Shown: positions 17,459 to 25,073 of the stretch, piece after piece
Layout of the letters: the number at the start of each line of letters is the position of its first letter
Numbering within the stretch: the first letter of the stretch is position 1
Source of the DNA: Fibrobacteria bacterium
GTDB lineage: Bacteria > Fibrobacterota > Fibrobacteria > UBA11236
NCBI GenBank assembly: GCA_025360005.1
Contig: JANYDA010000007.1
Coordinates: 85,895-149,894, forward strand
DNA length: 64,000 nucleotides
Reading direction: 5' to 3'
Translations under genes and position numbers: made by a program
Notes under the pieces: generated by a model
Databases searched by the model: none
Told to the model about the DNA's origin: nothing
The model's input: the letters and a program-made list of their open reading frames with translations, nothing else

Positions 17459-19047
17459 GGCAGCTCCGTTGGGGAAGAAGAGGACGCGGTAAAACCACCC
17501 GCGGAAAGGATCATGCGATGGGTCCAGGCATGGCCTTGGCCCTGGATGCGCACCAGCACCAACCCTTGCGCCGATGCGGGCGGCCGGTATTCGAAGCGGT
17601 TCCGCAGGCTTCCCGCGGACAGCAGCTTTCCGTCCATGGAGGTTACCGTAACACCGTAGTTACCCTGGCCTCCCGTGATTTCCAATCCGCCCGCCAAGGC
17701 GCGCAGGGAGAACGGTTCTTGGCGCAGGATCTGGGCCGTCGTTTCCGTGGTGGAGCAAGCGGCCTTGGTAGCCGGGTTGGCCAATTTCTGGATGCGGGTA
17801 TCCTTACCCAAGAGCAGGATGTACAGTTCGTTCTTCGCGTCCGTGCCGAAGGATGTCACCCCGTTCTTGTGATGGTCGCCGGGAAAGGGCAGGGTCAGCA
17901 GATCTTCCACGCCTTTGCTTTCCGCGCCCTTGTCAGCCTGGGGCGCGAAGCTGAGGGCGGAAACCTTGTTGCTGACGAAATCGGCGAAGATATATTTTCC
18001 GCCCAAGGCGGCCTGATTGGCGCAGCCGCGGTAGACGTACCCGCCGATGATGGCGGCGGGGCCGCCGTTGTGGAGGTATTCATAAATGGGGTTGGTCCAG
18101 ATGCCGGGGGCATCCGCCGGGGCTGGGTTCTTGGCGGTACCTTCTTCGCGGATCCATTGGAAGTTGGCGGCCTTGCGGACCACGTTGACCTCTTCCTTGA
18201 AATCGCCGCCCACCTCGCCGATGAACATCAGGTCGCTTTGCGCATCGTAGGTCATGCGATGTGGGCTGCGCAGCCCCAGGGACCAGAATTCCTCCAGCGC
18301 CTGCTGCCCCGTGAAAGGGTTGTCGTTGGGGATGAAGTAGTTGGCGGTCCTGCCGTCCACGGGCTGGCGCCGGATGGCATGGCTGACGTTGCCGCCACGC
18401 ATGTCCACATCCAGGCGCAGCACTCCCGAGAACAGGCTCTTGTCCAGCCTTTGCGTGTTCCCGCAATTGCAGCCTTCATCGCCGTTGGTCAGGTAGAGGA
18501 AGCCGTCCTTGGGATTGAACAGCAGTCCGCCGCCGTTATGCCAGGTATCCTTGTCCTTCTGATCGATGAGCACCAGTTCGGATTTGGGATCGAAGACCAA
18601 GGCCCCGTCCGGCAAGGTGAACCGGGACAGGCGATCGTAAGTGGGCGAGGTGTCCGGGATTTTCACCGTGGGGGAAGTGGGCAATACGGGATTGGCCGCG
18701 TAGTTGTAATACACGTAGAGGTAGCCGCGGTTGGGCGAGCCGGGCTTGCCGAAATCCGGATGGAAGGCCATGCCCAAAAGGCCGCAATCCTCCAGGCCGA
18801 AGCCGCCTTGGGTCTGCGCGGAAATATCCAGCAGCAAGCTTTTCTGCGCGGCCGCAGGCGAGTTTTCAAAGGCGTAGATGCGGCCTTCCTGCTCAGCCAC
18901 ATACAAGCGGCCGTCGCGGGGCGCCTCCACCAGCGCGGTGGGATTGGTGAAAGCCAGGTTGGGGAAGGCCGCTTCCGCTTTCCATTGGGCCCGGGCCGAC
19001 GCCCATGGCCAAACGCATAGCGCCGCCAAAACCATTTTCACACCCAT
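17455..19047 (-). CDS. exported PQQ-dependent sugar dehydrogenase-family protein with C-terminal sorting-like domain
   Basis: 530 residues from ATG 19047, giving a signal peptide ending ASARAQ; the frame is open to 19095. Six-bladed propeller landmarks of the glucose/sorbosone dehydrogenase family are present: LYVAEQEGRIYAFE, LLGMAFHPDF, YLYVYYNY, DTWHNGGGLLFNPKDGFLYL (with the family His), SLGLRSPHRMTYD, GEVGGDFKEEVN and GGYVYRG. These soluble enzymes oxidise sugars with PQQ in the periplasm or outside the cell. The last about 85 residues form a separate beta-sandwich ending VLVRIQGQGHAWTHRMIL, which looks like a type 9 secretion C-terminal domain; that part is inferred. Confidence 0.82.
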   Translation of the reverse strand: MGVKMVLAALCVWPWASARAQWKAEAAFPNLAFTNPTALVEAPRDGRLYVAEQEGRIYAFENSPAAAQKSLLLDISAQTQGGFGLEDCGLLGMAFHPDFGKPGSPNRGYLYVYYNYAANPVLPTSPTVKIPDTSPTYDRLSRFTLPDGALVFDPKSELVLIDQKDKDTWHNGGGLLFNPKDGFLYLTNGDEGCNCGNTQRLDKSLFSGVLRLDVDMRGGNVSHAIRRQPVDGRTANYFIPNDNPFTGQQALEEFWSLGLRSPHRMTYDAQSDLMFIGEVGGDFKEEVNVVRKAANFQWIREEGTAKNPAPADAPGIWTNPIYEYLHNGGPAAIIGGYVYRGCANQAALGGKYIFADFVSNKVSALSFAPQADKGAESKGVEDLLTLPFPGDHHKNGVTSFGTDAKNELYILLLGKDTRIQKLANPATKAACSTTETTAQILRQEPFSLRALAGGLEITGGQGNYGVTVTSMDGKLLSAGSLRNRFEYRPPASAQGLVLVRIQGQGHAWTHRMILSAGGFTASSSSPTELP

Positions 19048-19141
19048 GATGTCTCCCAAGGTATCCAAGGGCTGCCAAAGGCTCCCGTGGGCCAAACGAT
19101 AAGCGCGGGCGGATAACGGGGGATGAGGAAGGGGCTACATT

Positions 19142-19162
19142 CCGTAGACGATTTGGCTACGG
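19142..19162. repeat. 21-nt hairpin repeat, copy 2
   Basis: CCGTAG (19142-19147) and CTACGG (19157-19162) with a nine-base loop, differing by one base from copy 1 at 14894-14914. It lies upstream of the PQQ-type dehydrogenase start. The two copies are in direct orientation and frame a 4.2-kb block. Confidence 0.7.
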
Positions 19163-19255
19163 GGCGCGACGGGATTCCGGATGGGAATGGCCATGATGCG
19201 CCATGGGCCGGCTCCGCCCGGGTTATCATCGCGTACAGTAATATATGAGTTACGC

Positions 19256-20848
19256 TTAGAAATGCACGCCCATGCCTAAAAGGAAGGGCTGGGTGCGGAT
19301 TTCATGCTTTTCCCTCCGCCAGATTTTCCCGTACTCCATTCCGACGGAGGCGTCCAGGGAGAGCATCGGGAATATCCAATAACGGATACCGAAGGAAGCT
19401 TCCCAAAGATCGAAGAAGGTATGCTGCCGGAATACCTCTGCGGACGGGGAATTGCACGTGCCGTTGTCGCCCTGCACGCATAAGTCGATGACCCCTTTCT
19501 CGCGGACGAAACCGGGGCGGTACCCCCAGCTATAGCCCGCGCGCAAGCTGAGCTGTAAGTCCCGGGAGGAGGCGAAGCGATGGAATTCCAGGCCCGGTTT
19601 GAAAGCGTAGGTCCGGCCATTGCCCGCGTCCGCCATGTTCAGGAAAAAATAGCGGAAGTCCAGCGCCAGGGGCGGTAGAAAGGTGTAGTTCGCCCCAACT
19701 TCGCCGGCGAAGCTTTGCTCGCTCATCAGTCCCACGTAGACGGAATACGGGCGTTGCTGCGCGGCATCCCGGCTGTCCACTTCCGTCGGTTTTTCCCCGC
19801 CGCCCTTGGTATAGTTGGCGTAGAGCGTACCGCGTCGCAATCCCTTCTCGTCGAAAACGGTTATCCGCCCCTGCGCGATTTCCGTTTCCGCGTGCCGCAG
19901 GTTCTTACCGTCCTTCTTGAATACCGTGTAGGTTCCCGGCCCCAGGGCCAGGAAGATCTCGCGTTTGGCTTCCTTCTGGAACTCGGCCATGATGACGGAA
20001 TTGCGATCGACGATCAGGAAGTTGCCTTCCACTTCCGGCGGGAAGCGGATGCCGCCGTCCCCGGAGGTGAGATCGGTAAGGATGATATCGCCTGCTACGT
20101 CCATCTGGAAGCGCGCGTTGGGATGCTGGATGCCGCCCGTGGTGCCTTCCGTATTGACTACGGTTTTTTGGAAAGCGTATTGGTAGGCTTCCATCAGCGA
20201 GACATGCTTGTCGCCGCTAAGGTCGGCCGGTCCGCGCAGGCCACTGAGCCAATGATGGGTGAAGAAAGATCCCTGCAGGTTTTCCGATTCCTGCGAATTC
20301 TCGTCCGCGGAACTAGAGGTGATAAGGATGGTCCCGTTGCCGTTGGTCTCCTGCTCCAGCACCAATGGCTCAACGGCCTTGCCCCCCTTGAGGTGCGTTA
20401 TGGAACCGCTTTGGCAGGCGTCGAACACGCCGATGCGGATCTTGGCGGGCAGGCTGTCTATCAGGCCGCGCAAATCCTCCAAGGGAAAGCCCTGGGCGCC
20501 TAGCTTGATCCTGGCCTTGTCCCCGTGGCCGGAAAAATAGAAGTAAAAGATGACATCATCTTTCCCGGCCAGGGCCTTGGCCTTGCGGGTCAGCTCGCTG
20601 AAGGCGCAGCGCAGCAGCGCCGGGGTGGGGGATTTCAGGAGGATGATGTTATCCTGGTCCAGGCCGCCGATTTCCGTCAGCAGGCTGGAGAACCTGTCCG
20701 CATCCGACTCCGCGTACTTGAGGGGAATGTCCTGGGGCTCCCCGTGATTGTGCCCGGCCACGATGGCCATGCGCACGGTGCGGGCATGGGGCGCGATAGC
20801 CGCGCCCAGGCAAAGGCCCGCGATTGCGGCTAGCAACCCGGGCTTCAT
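19256..20848 (-). CDS. caspase-family (C14) protease with C-terminal outer-membrane beta-barrel
   Basis: 530 residues. Signal peptide at 1-22. Residues 25-270 are a caspase-type p20 fold: start strand MAIVAGHNHG, YAESDADRFSSLL, the catalytic His108 in FYFYFSGHGD and the catalytic Cys145 in GVFDACQSGS, both in the order of active caspases. A small beta domain (about 280-375) resembles a PEGA-type module. From about 385 amphipathic strands form a beta-barrel (YSVYVGLMSEQ, VGANYTFLPPLALDFRYFF, LQLSLRAGYSWGY) ending in Phe, as for outer-membrane proteins. A protease attached to a barrel in the envelope is unusual. Its start overlaps the stop of the anti-sigma-like gene (ATGA). Cleavage specificity cannot be read from the sequence. 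Confidence 0.82.
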   Translation of the reverse strand: MKPGLLAAIAGLCLGAAIAPHARTVRMAIVAGHNHGEPQDIPLKYAESDADRFSSLLTEIGGLDQDNIILLKSPTPALLRCAFSELTRKAKALAGKDDVIFYFYFSGHGDKARIKLGAQGFPLEDLRGLIDSLPAKIRIGVFDACQSGSITHLKGGKAVEPLVLEQETNGNGTILITSSSADENSQESENLQGSFFTHHWLSGLRGPADLSGDKHVSLMEAYQYAFQKTVVNTEGTTGGIQHPNARFQMDVAGDIILTDLTSGDGGIRFPPEVEGNFLIVDRNSVIMAEFQKEAKREIFLALGPGTYTVFKKDGKNLRHAETEIAQGRITVFDEKGLRRGTLYANYTKGGGEKPTEVDSRDAAQQRPYSVYVGLMSEQSFAGEVGANYTFLPPLALDFRYFFLNMADAGNGRTYAFKPGLEFHRFASSRDLQLSLRAGYSWGYRPGFVREKGVIDLCVQGDNGTCNSPSAEVFRQHTFFDLWEASFGIRYWIFPMLSLDASVGMEYGKIWRREKHEIRTQPFLLGMGVHF

Positions 20849-21651
20849 AGCGTTCCCCCGCCCTTAGCGATGCGGAAGGTGGCTATGCGCGCTTCCGGAA
20901 GGCCGATGCGAGCGGGGCGGGGGCTGAGGCCGGAAACCCGGCGGCCGTTCTCTTCCCAGGCGCGGCGCAATTCACCTTCCAAGACGCGGTGATCCGCAGG
21001 GGTGGACGTGCGCACGGCGATGAAAAGTTCCGCGCCGCGGCTATCGTCCAACTCCACGGCAAAGGGCAGGCTGCGTCCTTGGCCGGGCGGGCTGGCTGCG
21101 CCCGGGCCTTCCCCGGAGTAGCTGGAAACCGTGCCCGCGTTATCGATGGAAAAAAGGGAAATGTAGCCTGCGCGCGCCGAGGAATACAGGGGCTGGAGCT
21201 TGTCGCCGGCCTGGAAGGCTTCCCCTTCGCCCACTTCCCTTAAGGCGACGCCGTTACCGGCCAGGAAAGCGATCCGGAACTCTTCGCCTTTGATGCGGGT
21301 GGGGCCGGAATCGGACCTTTGGCCGGGATCGATCCGTTCCGCGCGCCATACCAGGATGCCCGCGGCCAAAGCCAGGCAGGCCAGGGAAACGCCCAGGTTA
21401 CGTAGGCCAATCGGCGGGGACAGGAGGCGGCAAAGCCGTTCCCATCCCGCAGCCAAGGGGCCGGGCACCGTAACGCCGAAGCTACCGGGAAGCGGGCGGG
21501 AGCCGCGGGCGGCGGTGGGGGCCGTTTCCGCTTCGGCTGCCGGGGCCAGGCCCGACATCACGCGACGGGCGAAGCCTTGCGAAGGGTTCCAGTCGAGTTT
21601 GCGGGAGGCGGCGAAGGCCTCCAACAGGTTTTCCGGATCAGGGTTTTGCAT
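20845..21651 (-). CDS. anti-sigma-like membrane protein with DUF4384-like domain
   Basis: 268 residues from ATG 21651 with AGGAGG five to six bases upstream, inside the end of the sigma gene. The N-terminal 80 residues are soluble and short of a classic zinc-finger anti-sigma motif. One transmembrane helix follows (LGVSLACLALAAGILVW, about 103-119), then a periplasmic beta domain (about 135-268) with DUF4384-like features (GDKLQPLYSSARAGYISLFSI, LPFAVELDDSRGAELFIAV). The order sigma, then single-helix membrane protein with a cytoplasmic N-terminus, fits an anti-sigma factor, but the sigma-binding part is not recognisable by motif. Coupled to both neighbours by overlaps of 14 and 4 bases. Confidence 0.68.
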   Translation of the reverse strand: MQNPDPENLLEAFAASRKLDWNPSQGFARRVMSGLAPAAEAETAPTAARGSRPLPGSFGVTVPGPLAAGWERLCRLLSPPIGLRNLGVSLACLALAAGILVWRAERIDPGQRSDSGPTRIKGEEFRIAFLAGNGVALREVGEGEAFQAGDKLQPLYSSARAGYISLFSIDNAGTVSSYSGEGPGAASPPGQGRSLPFAVELDDSRGAELFIAVRTSTPADHRVLEGELRRAWEENGRRVSGLSPRPARIGLPEARIATFRIAKGGGTL

Positions 21652-22219
21652 TTTTTCCTCCTGCCTCTGCTTCCTGCCCCAGTACGGTCCGGCGCAAGGC
21701 CTCACGGGCGCGATTAAGGCGCGATTTCACGGTTCCGGTGGGGCAACCCAGCACTATGGCGGCCTCTTCCAGGGTCAGGCCTTGCGCGCATACCAAGGTG
21801 AAGGTTTCCCTCTGCTCCCGGGGCAAGGCATCCAAAGCTCTTTCCAGGCGGATGAACACCGCTTCCTTGTCGCGGGGGGGATAGGAGGCTGCCTGCGCAT
21901 CCTCCAAACCCTGCAGCCCGCTCCGCACCAGCGACGGCCGCCGCAATTCATCGATGCAGCCGTTGCGGGCGATGGCGAACAGCCAGGTGGAGAAGGCCGC
22001 CCGCGCGGGATCATGGGTGGCCAGGGCCCGGAAGGCCTTGATGAAGGTCTCCTGGCCTATGTCCTCCACCCTGTCAGGCTTGCGGAGCAAAGTGTGGATA
22101 AAGCTCAGCAAGGGTTTTTGGTAGCGTTCCACCAAAGGCCCGAAAGCCTGCGTATCGCCGGCCAGAGCCCTGGCGATGAGCGCTTCTTCCTGGCTGCGTG
22201 TCAATTCCATGGCGGGCAC
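21638..22219 (-). CDS. ECF-type RNA polymerase sigma factor
   Basis: 193 residues from GTG 22219, which lies eight bases from AGGAGG (22228-22233). A TTG one codon upstream is equally spaced, and ATG 22210 is 17 bases away and so less likely. Region 2 (about 18-90): FGPLVERYQKPLLSFI, DIGQETFIKAFRAL and FSTWLFAIARNGCIDELRR. Region 4 (about 130-185): ALPREQRETFTLVCAQGLTLEEAA and the recognition helix GTVKSRLNRAREALR. Regions 1.1 and 3 are absent, as in ECF factors. A good match to an ECF promoter lies just upstream, so autoregulation is likely. Confidence 0.93.
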   Translation of the reverse strand: MPAMELTRSQEEALIARALAGDTQAFGPLVERYQKPLLSFIHTLLRKPDRVEDIGQETFIKAFRALATHDPARAAFSTWLFAIARNGCIDELRRPSLVRSGLQGLEDAQAASYPPRDKEAVFIRLERALDALPREQRETFTLVCAQGLTLEEAAIVLGCPTGTVKSRLNRAREALRRTVLGQEAEAGGKNAKP

Positions 22220-22238
22220 CAACCTATCCTCCTGGGGG

Positions 22239-22267
22239 TTATACGGGCATGGACCCGGGAGGGTTCC
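22239..22267 (-). promoter_or_regulatory. candidate ECF-sigma promoter of the sigma/anti-sigma/caspase operon
   Basis: On the minus strand GGAACC (plus 22262-22267) is followed after exactly 16 bases by CGTATAA (plus 22239-22245). ECF factors commonly use a GGAAC -35 with a CGTC/CGTA-type -10 at this spacing. It ends six bases before the AGGAGG of the sigma gene, giving a very short leader. It lies in a 64-base gap, so the operon may instead be read through from the two-component genes. Assigned by eye. Confidence 0.45.
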
Positions 22268-22285
22268 AAAAAAATCCCGCGCCCT

Positions 22286-23653
22286 TCAGGTCTCGGCGGC
22301 CTCCTCCGACCCATAGCCGCGGATGCCGTGGGTATGCATCTTGGAATACAGGGCCCGGCGCGTGATGCCGAGCAGTCCCGCCGCCTTGGTCTTGTTGCCG
22401 GAGGTCATGTTCAAGGCCTGCAGCAACAGGCTTTTTTCCAACTCGTCCAGGGACAGCCCCGTTTCCGGGAGGCGGAAGGCGGACGGGGTTTCCAACACTT
22501 TCTTCTGGCGGATGTGCTCGGGCAGATGCTCCGTTTCCAGAGGCTTGCCGGAGGCGATGATGACGGCCCGTTCCACACAGTTCTCCAATTCCCGCACGTT
22601 GCCGGGCCAGGAATACTCCATCAGTTTGGACAGCACTCCGTCCGCCATCCCGGCGGTATGGCCGAAGCGGGGCAGGAAGGCGTCCACCATGGCGGGGATG
22701 TCCTCGATGCGTTCCACCAGGGAAGGCACGTAGATGGGGAATACATTGAGGCGAAAATAGAGATCCTCGCGGAACACGCCTTTCTTGACCTCTTCTTCCA
22801 GGTTGCGATGGGTGGCGGCCACCACGCGCGCCGGCGCGCGGATCACGCGCGTTCCGCCCACGCGGGTGAATTCGCGTTCCTGCAATACGCGCAGGAGCTT
22901 GACCTGCATGCCCGGGGAGACGTCTCCGATCTCGTCCAGGAAGATGGTGCCCGCGCCGGCCCGCTCGAAGAAGCCGATCTTCTGGGCATGGGCACCGGTG
23001 AAGGATCCCTTCTCATGCCCGAACAGTTCCGACTCCAGCAAGGTTTCCGGGATGGCGCCGCAGTTCACGGCCACGAAGATCTCACGCCCGCTTTCCGCAT
23101 GGATGCCGCGCGCCACCAGTTCCTTGCCCGTGCCGCTTTTGCCGCGCACCAGCACGATGGTATCCCGCTTGGCCACCATCCTGGCCTGGCGGATGAGTTC
23201 CTGCATGGGCTTGGAATCGCCGATGATGCGATCGAGGTGGTAGCGGCCCGTCTCGCGCCCGCGCAGTTCCGCCACTTCGTCCCGCAGCCTTCCCTTTTCC
23301 AGGGCCGAACGGATAAGCAATACCATCTCGTCCATCTCGAAGGGCTTGGTCACATACTCGAAGGCACCGTTGCGCATGGCTTCCACGCCCGTGCCCGCGT
23401 CCGCATGCGCCGTCATCACGATGCATTCCAGGCCCGGCCGCTCCCGGCGCGCGCGCTTGACCAGGTCCAGTCCGGACATGCCGGGCATACGCACGTCCGT
23501 GACCATCAGCGAGAACGCGTCCCCGCGGCCCAACACGTCCAGGGCGGATTCCGCGGAGTCCGCTTCCGCGACGTCGATACCCTCGACGGAGAGCGCCATC
23601 GTCAGCAGCGCGCGCAATTTCGGTTCATCGTCCACAATCAATATCCTGGCCAT
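22286..23653 (-). CDS. sigma-54-dependent response regulator (NtrC family)
   Basis: 455 residues from ATG 23653, with GGAGGAG upstream and the receiver fold starting at once; a longer frame to 23713 is discarded. Receiver at 1-120 (phospho-acceptor D53). AAA+ domain at about 140-370 with Walker A GKSGTGKE, the sigma-54 contact loop ESELFGHEKGSFTGA (GSFTGA rather than GAFTGA), Walker B TIFLDEIGD and an arginine-finger region. C-terminal Fis-type HTH (NKTKAAGLLGITRRALYSKM). It activates sigma-54 promoters when phosphorylated, presumably by the kinase encoded 25 bases upstream. Its targets are unknown and no -24/-12 promoter was found nearby. Confidence 0.93.
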   Translation of the reverse strand: MARILIVDDEPKLRALLTMALSVEGIDVAEADSAESALDVLGRGDAFSLMVTDVRMPGMSGLDLVKRARRERPGLECIVMTAHADAGTGVEAMRNGAFEYVTKPFEMDEMVLLIRSALEKGRLRDEVAELRGRETGRYHLDRIIGDSKPMQELIRQARMVAKRDTIVLVRGKSGTGKELVARGIHAESGREIFVAVNCGAIPETLLESELFGHEKGSFTGAHAQKIGFFERAGAGTIFLDEIGDVSPGMQVKLLRVLQEREFTRVGGTRVIRAPARVVAATHRNLEEEVKKGVFREDLYFRLNVFPIYVPSLVERIEDIPAMVDAFLPRFGHTAGMADGVLSKLMEYSWPGNVRELENCVERAVIIASGKPLETEHLPEHIRQKKVLETPSAFRLPETGLSLDELEKSLLLQALNMTSGNKTKAAGLLGITRRALYSKMHTHGIRGYGSEEAAET

Positions 23654-23678
23654 CTCCGCTCCTCCGCCCCCGGTTCGA

Positions 23679-25073
23679 TCAGGGGGCTTCCGTTCTTCCA
23701 TTATAGGCTTCACCCGGCCTGGTCCCGGTTTCGCCCGTGCTCTCCGCTTTGGAAGGCGGGGTAATCTTTTGCCGGGGAATCCCTACCGCGAAACAGGTCG
23801 GCTTGCCGTCCGCGCCCGCGTCCGATTCCAACGCGATGGTCCATCCGGACCTTTCGCACAGGCTTTTCACGATGGCCAATCCCAGCCCGGTGCCGGTCTT
23901 GGATCCGGAAACGAAGGGCTCGAACATGCGCCCGCGCATCGTCTTGGGGAACCCCGGGCCCGAGTCCGTGAAGAGCATGGCCCCGCCGCGTCCGCGCGCC
24001 TCCCAGGTAACTCTAACGTTACCCTTGCCGTTCATGGCGTTGGAAGCGTTGCGGCCCAGGTTCTCGGCCAATTGGCGGAAGGCGTCCCGATCGCCCACCA
24101 GGGTCAGGTCCTCCGGCAAATCCAAGCTCCATTCCACGCCCGGGAAATCCAGGCGTTGGACCTCGCGGGCCTCCTGCAAGGCTCCCAAAGGCCGGAACGG
24201 TTTCGCCACCAGCGGGCGGTCCTTGGAAAACCCCAGGATGTTGCCGATCATGCGCGAGAGCCGCATCACCTCTTCCGAGAGGTAGCCGAAAGCGGCGTGC
24301 TCGCGGTTGGGATCGAACTTGTTCCGCAGTACGTCCACGGAAGCCTTCATGATGGCGAGCGGATTCCTCAGCTCGTGCGCCAGCTCCGCGCTGGTCCTGC
24401 CCAGGAAGGCCAAATGCTCGTTGCGGCGGGACACTTCCAGCGCGGCCTGGAATTGCCGTTCCAGGAAGAACAGGCCGGCGGCCAGCACCGCGAAGAGGGC
24501 CATCAGGAACAAGGAGGCGAACCACAGATAGTTGCGGAACTGCTCCACATAGGCGATGAAATTCTGATCCGATTCCAATACCACCATATGGCGCGTGTCG
24601 CGCAGCATGAAAGGGAAGTATAGGGACTGGAAATGCACGCCGTCGATTTCGGACAAAGGCGTGAAGATGGGGCGATCCGATTGGGCGGCCAGCAGGAACA
24701 GTTCGCGATCCACCAGATACGGGCGTATCTCCTCGCCGCTGGTGATGAGATTCTGGCTGCTGGCGTAGACCAGGCCGGCGGAATCCGTGATCACGGCGCG
24801 CTCCAGCCCCGTAGCGCGCGTGAGACGGCTCAGCCATTCGCCTTGCTGATGCGCGTAGGACTCCGGGAACTGGGATGGCTGGAACTCGAAGGGGAAGGAA
24901 AAAATGTCTTCCTTGAGATGTTCGGCGATATAAACGGCCAACCCGGTCATCCGTTCCTCGGATTTCTGCCGGGCCTGCCCCATGTTGCGGGATAACATCC
25001 AAGCCGAGAATCCGAACAGGAGTATCAAGGCCAGGCCTGCGCCCACCATGGCGCCCACTAGCGGACGTCTCAT
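23679..25073 (-). CDS. sensor histidine kinase
   Basis: 464 residues from ATG 25073, which overlaps the stop of the preceding gene (ATGA); the longer frame to 25346 is shadow sequence. Transmembrane helices at 7-27 and about 183-204 bracket a 155-residue periplasmic sensor domain without a recognised motif. There is no HAMP domain; the second helix leads to HisKA with phospho-acceptor H233 (ELAHELRNPLAIMK) and HATPase boxes N (NLGRNASNAMNGKG), G1 (FTDSGPGFP) and G2 (GTGLGLAIVKSL). Partner of the sigma-54 regulator immediately downstream. Its coupling to an outer-membrane protein gene upstream suggests envelope sensing. Confidence 0.92.
   Translation of the reverse strand: MRRPLVGAMVGAGLALILLFGFSAWMLSRNMGQARQKSEERMTGLAVYIAEHLKEDIFSFPFEFQPSQFPESYAHQQGEWLSRLTRATGLERAVITDSAGLVYASSQNLITSGEEIRPYLVDRELFLLAAQSDRPIFTPLSEIDGVHFQSLYFPFMLRDTRHMVVLESDQNFIAYVEQFRNYLWFASLFLMALFAVLAAGLFFLERQFQAALEVSRRNEHLAFLGRTSAELAHELRNPLAIMKASVDVLRNKFDPNREHAAFGYLSEEVMRLSRMIGNILGFSKDRPLVAKPFRPLGALQEAREVQRLDFPGVEWSLDLPEDLTLVGDRDAFRQLAENLGRNASNAMNGKGNVRVTWEARGRGGAMLFTDSGPGFPKTMRGRMFEPFVSGSKTGTGLGLAIVKSLCERSGWTIALESDAGADGKPTCFAVGIPRQKITPPSKAESTGETGTRPGEAYNGRTEAP

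Noticed and set aside
21200..23764. An 854-codon plus-strand frame opposite the sigma-54 regulator and ECF genes
   Set aside because: It runs antisense across three clear genes with complete motifs and shows only His/Gly/Gln-rich shadow sequence.
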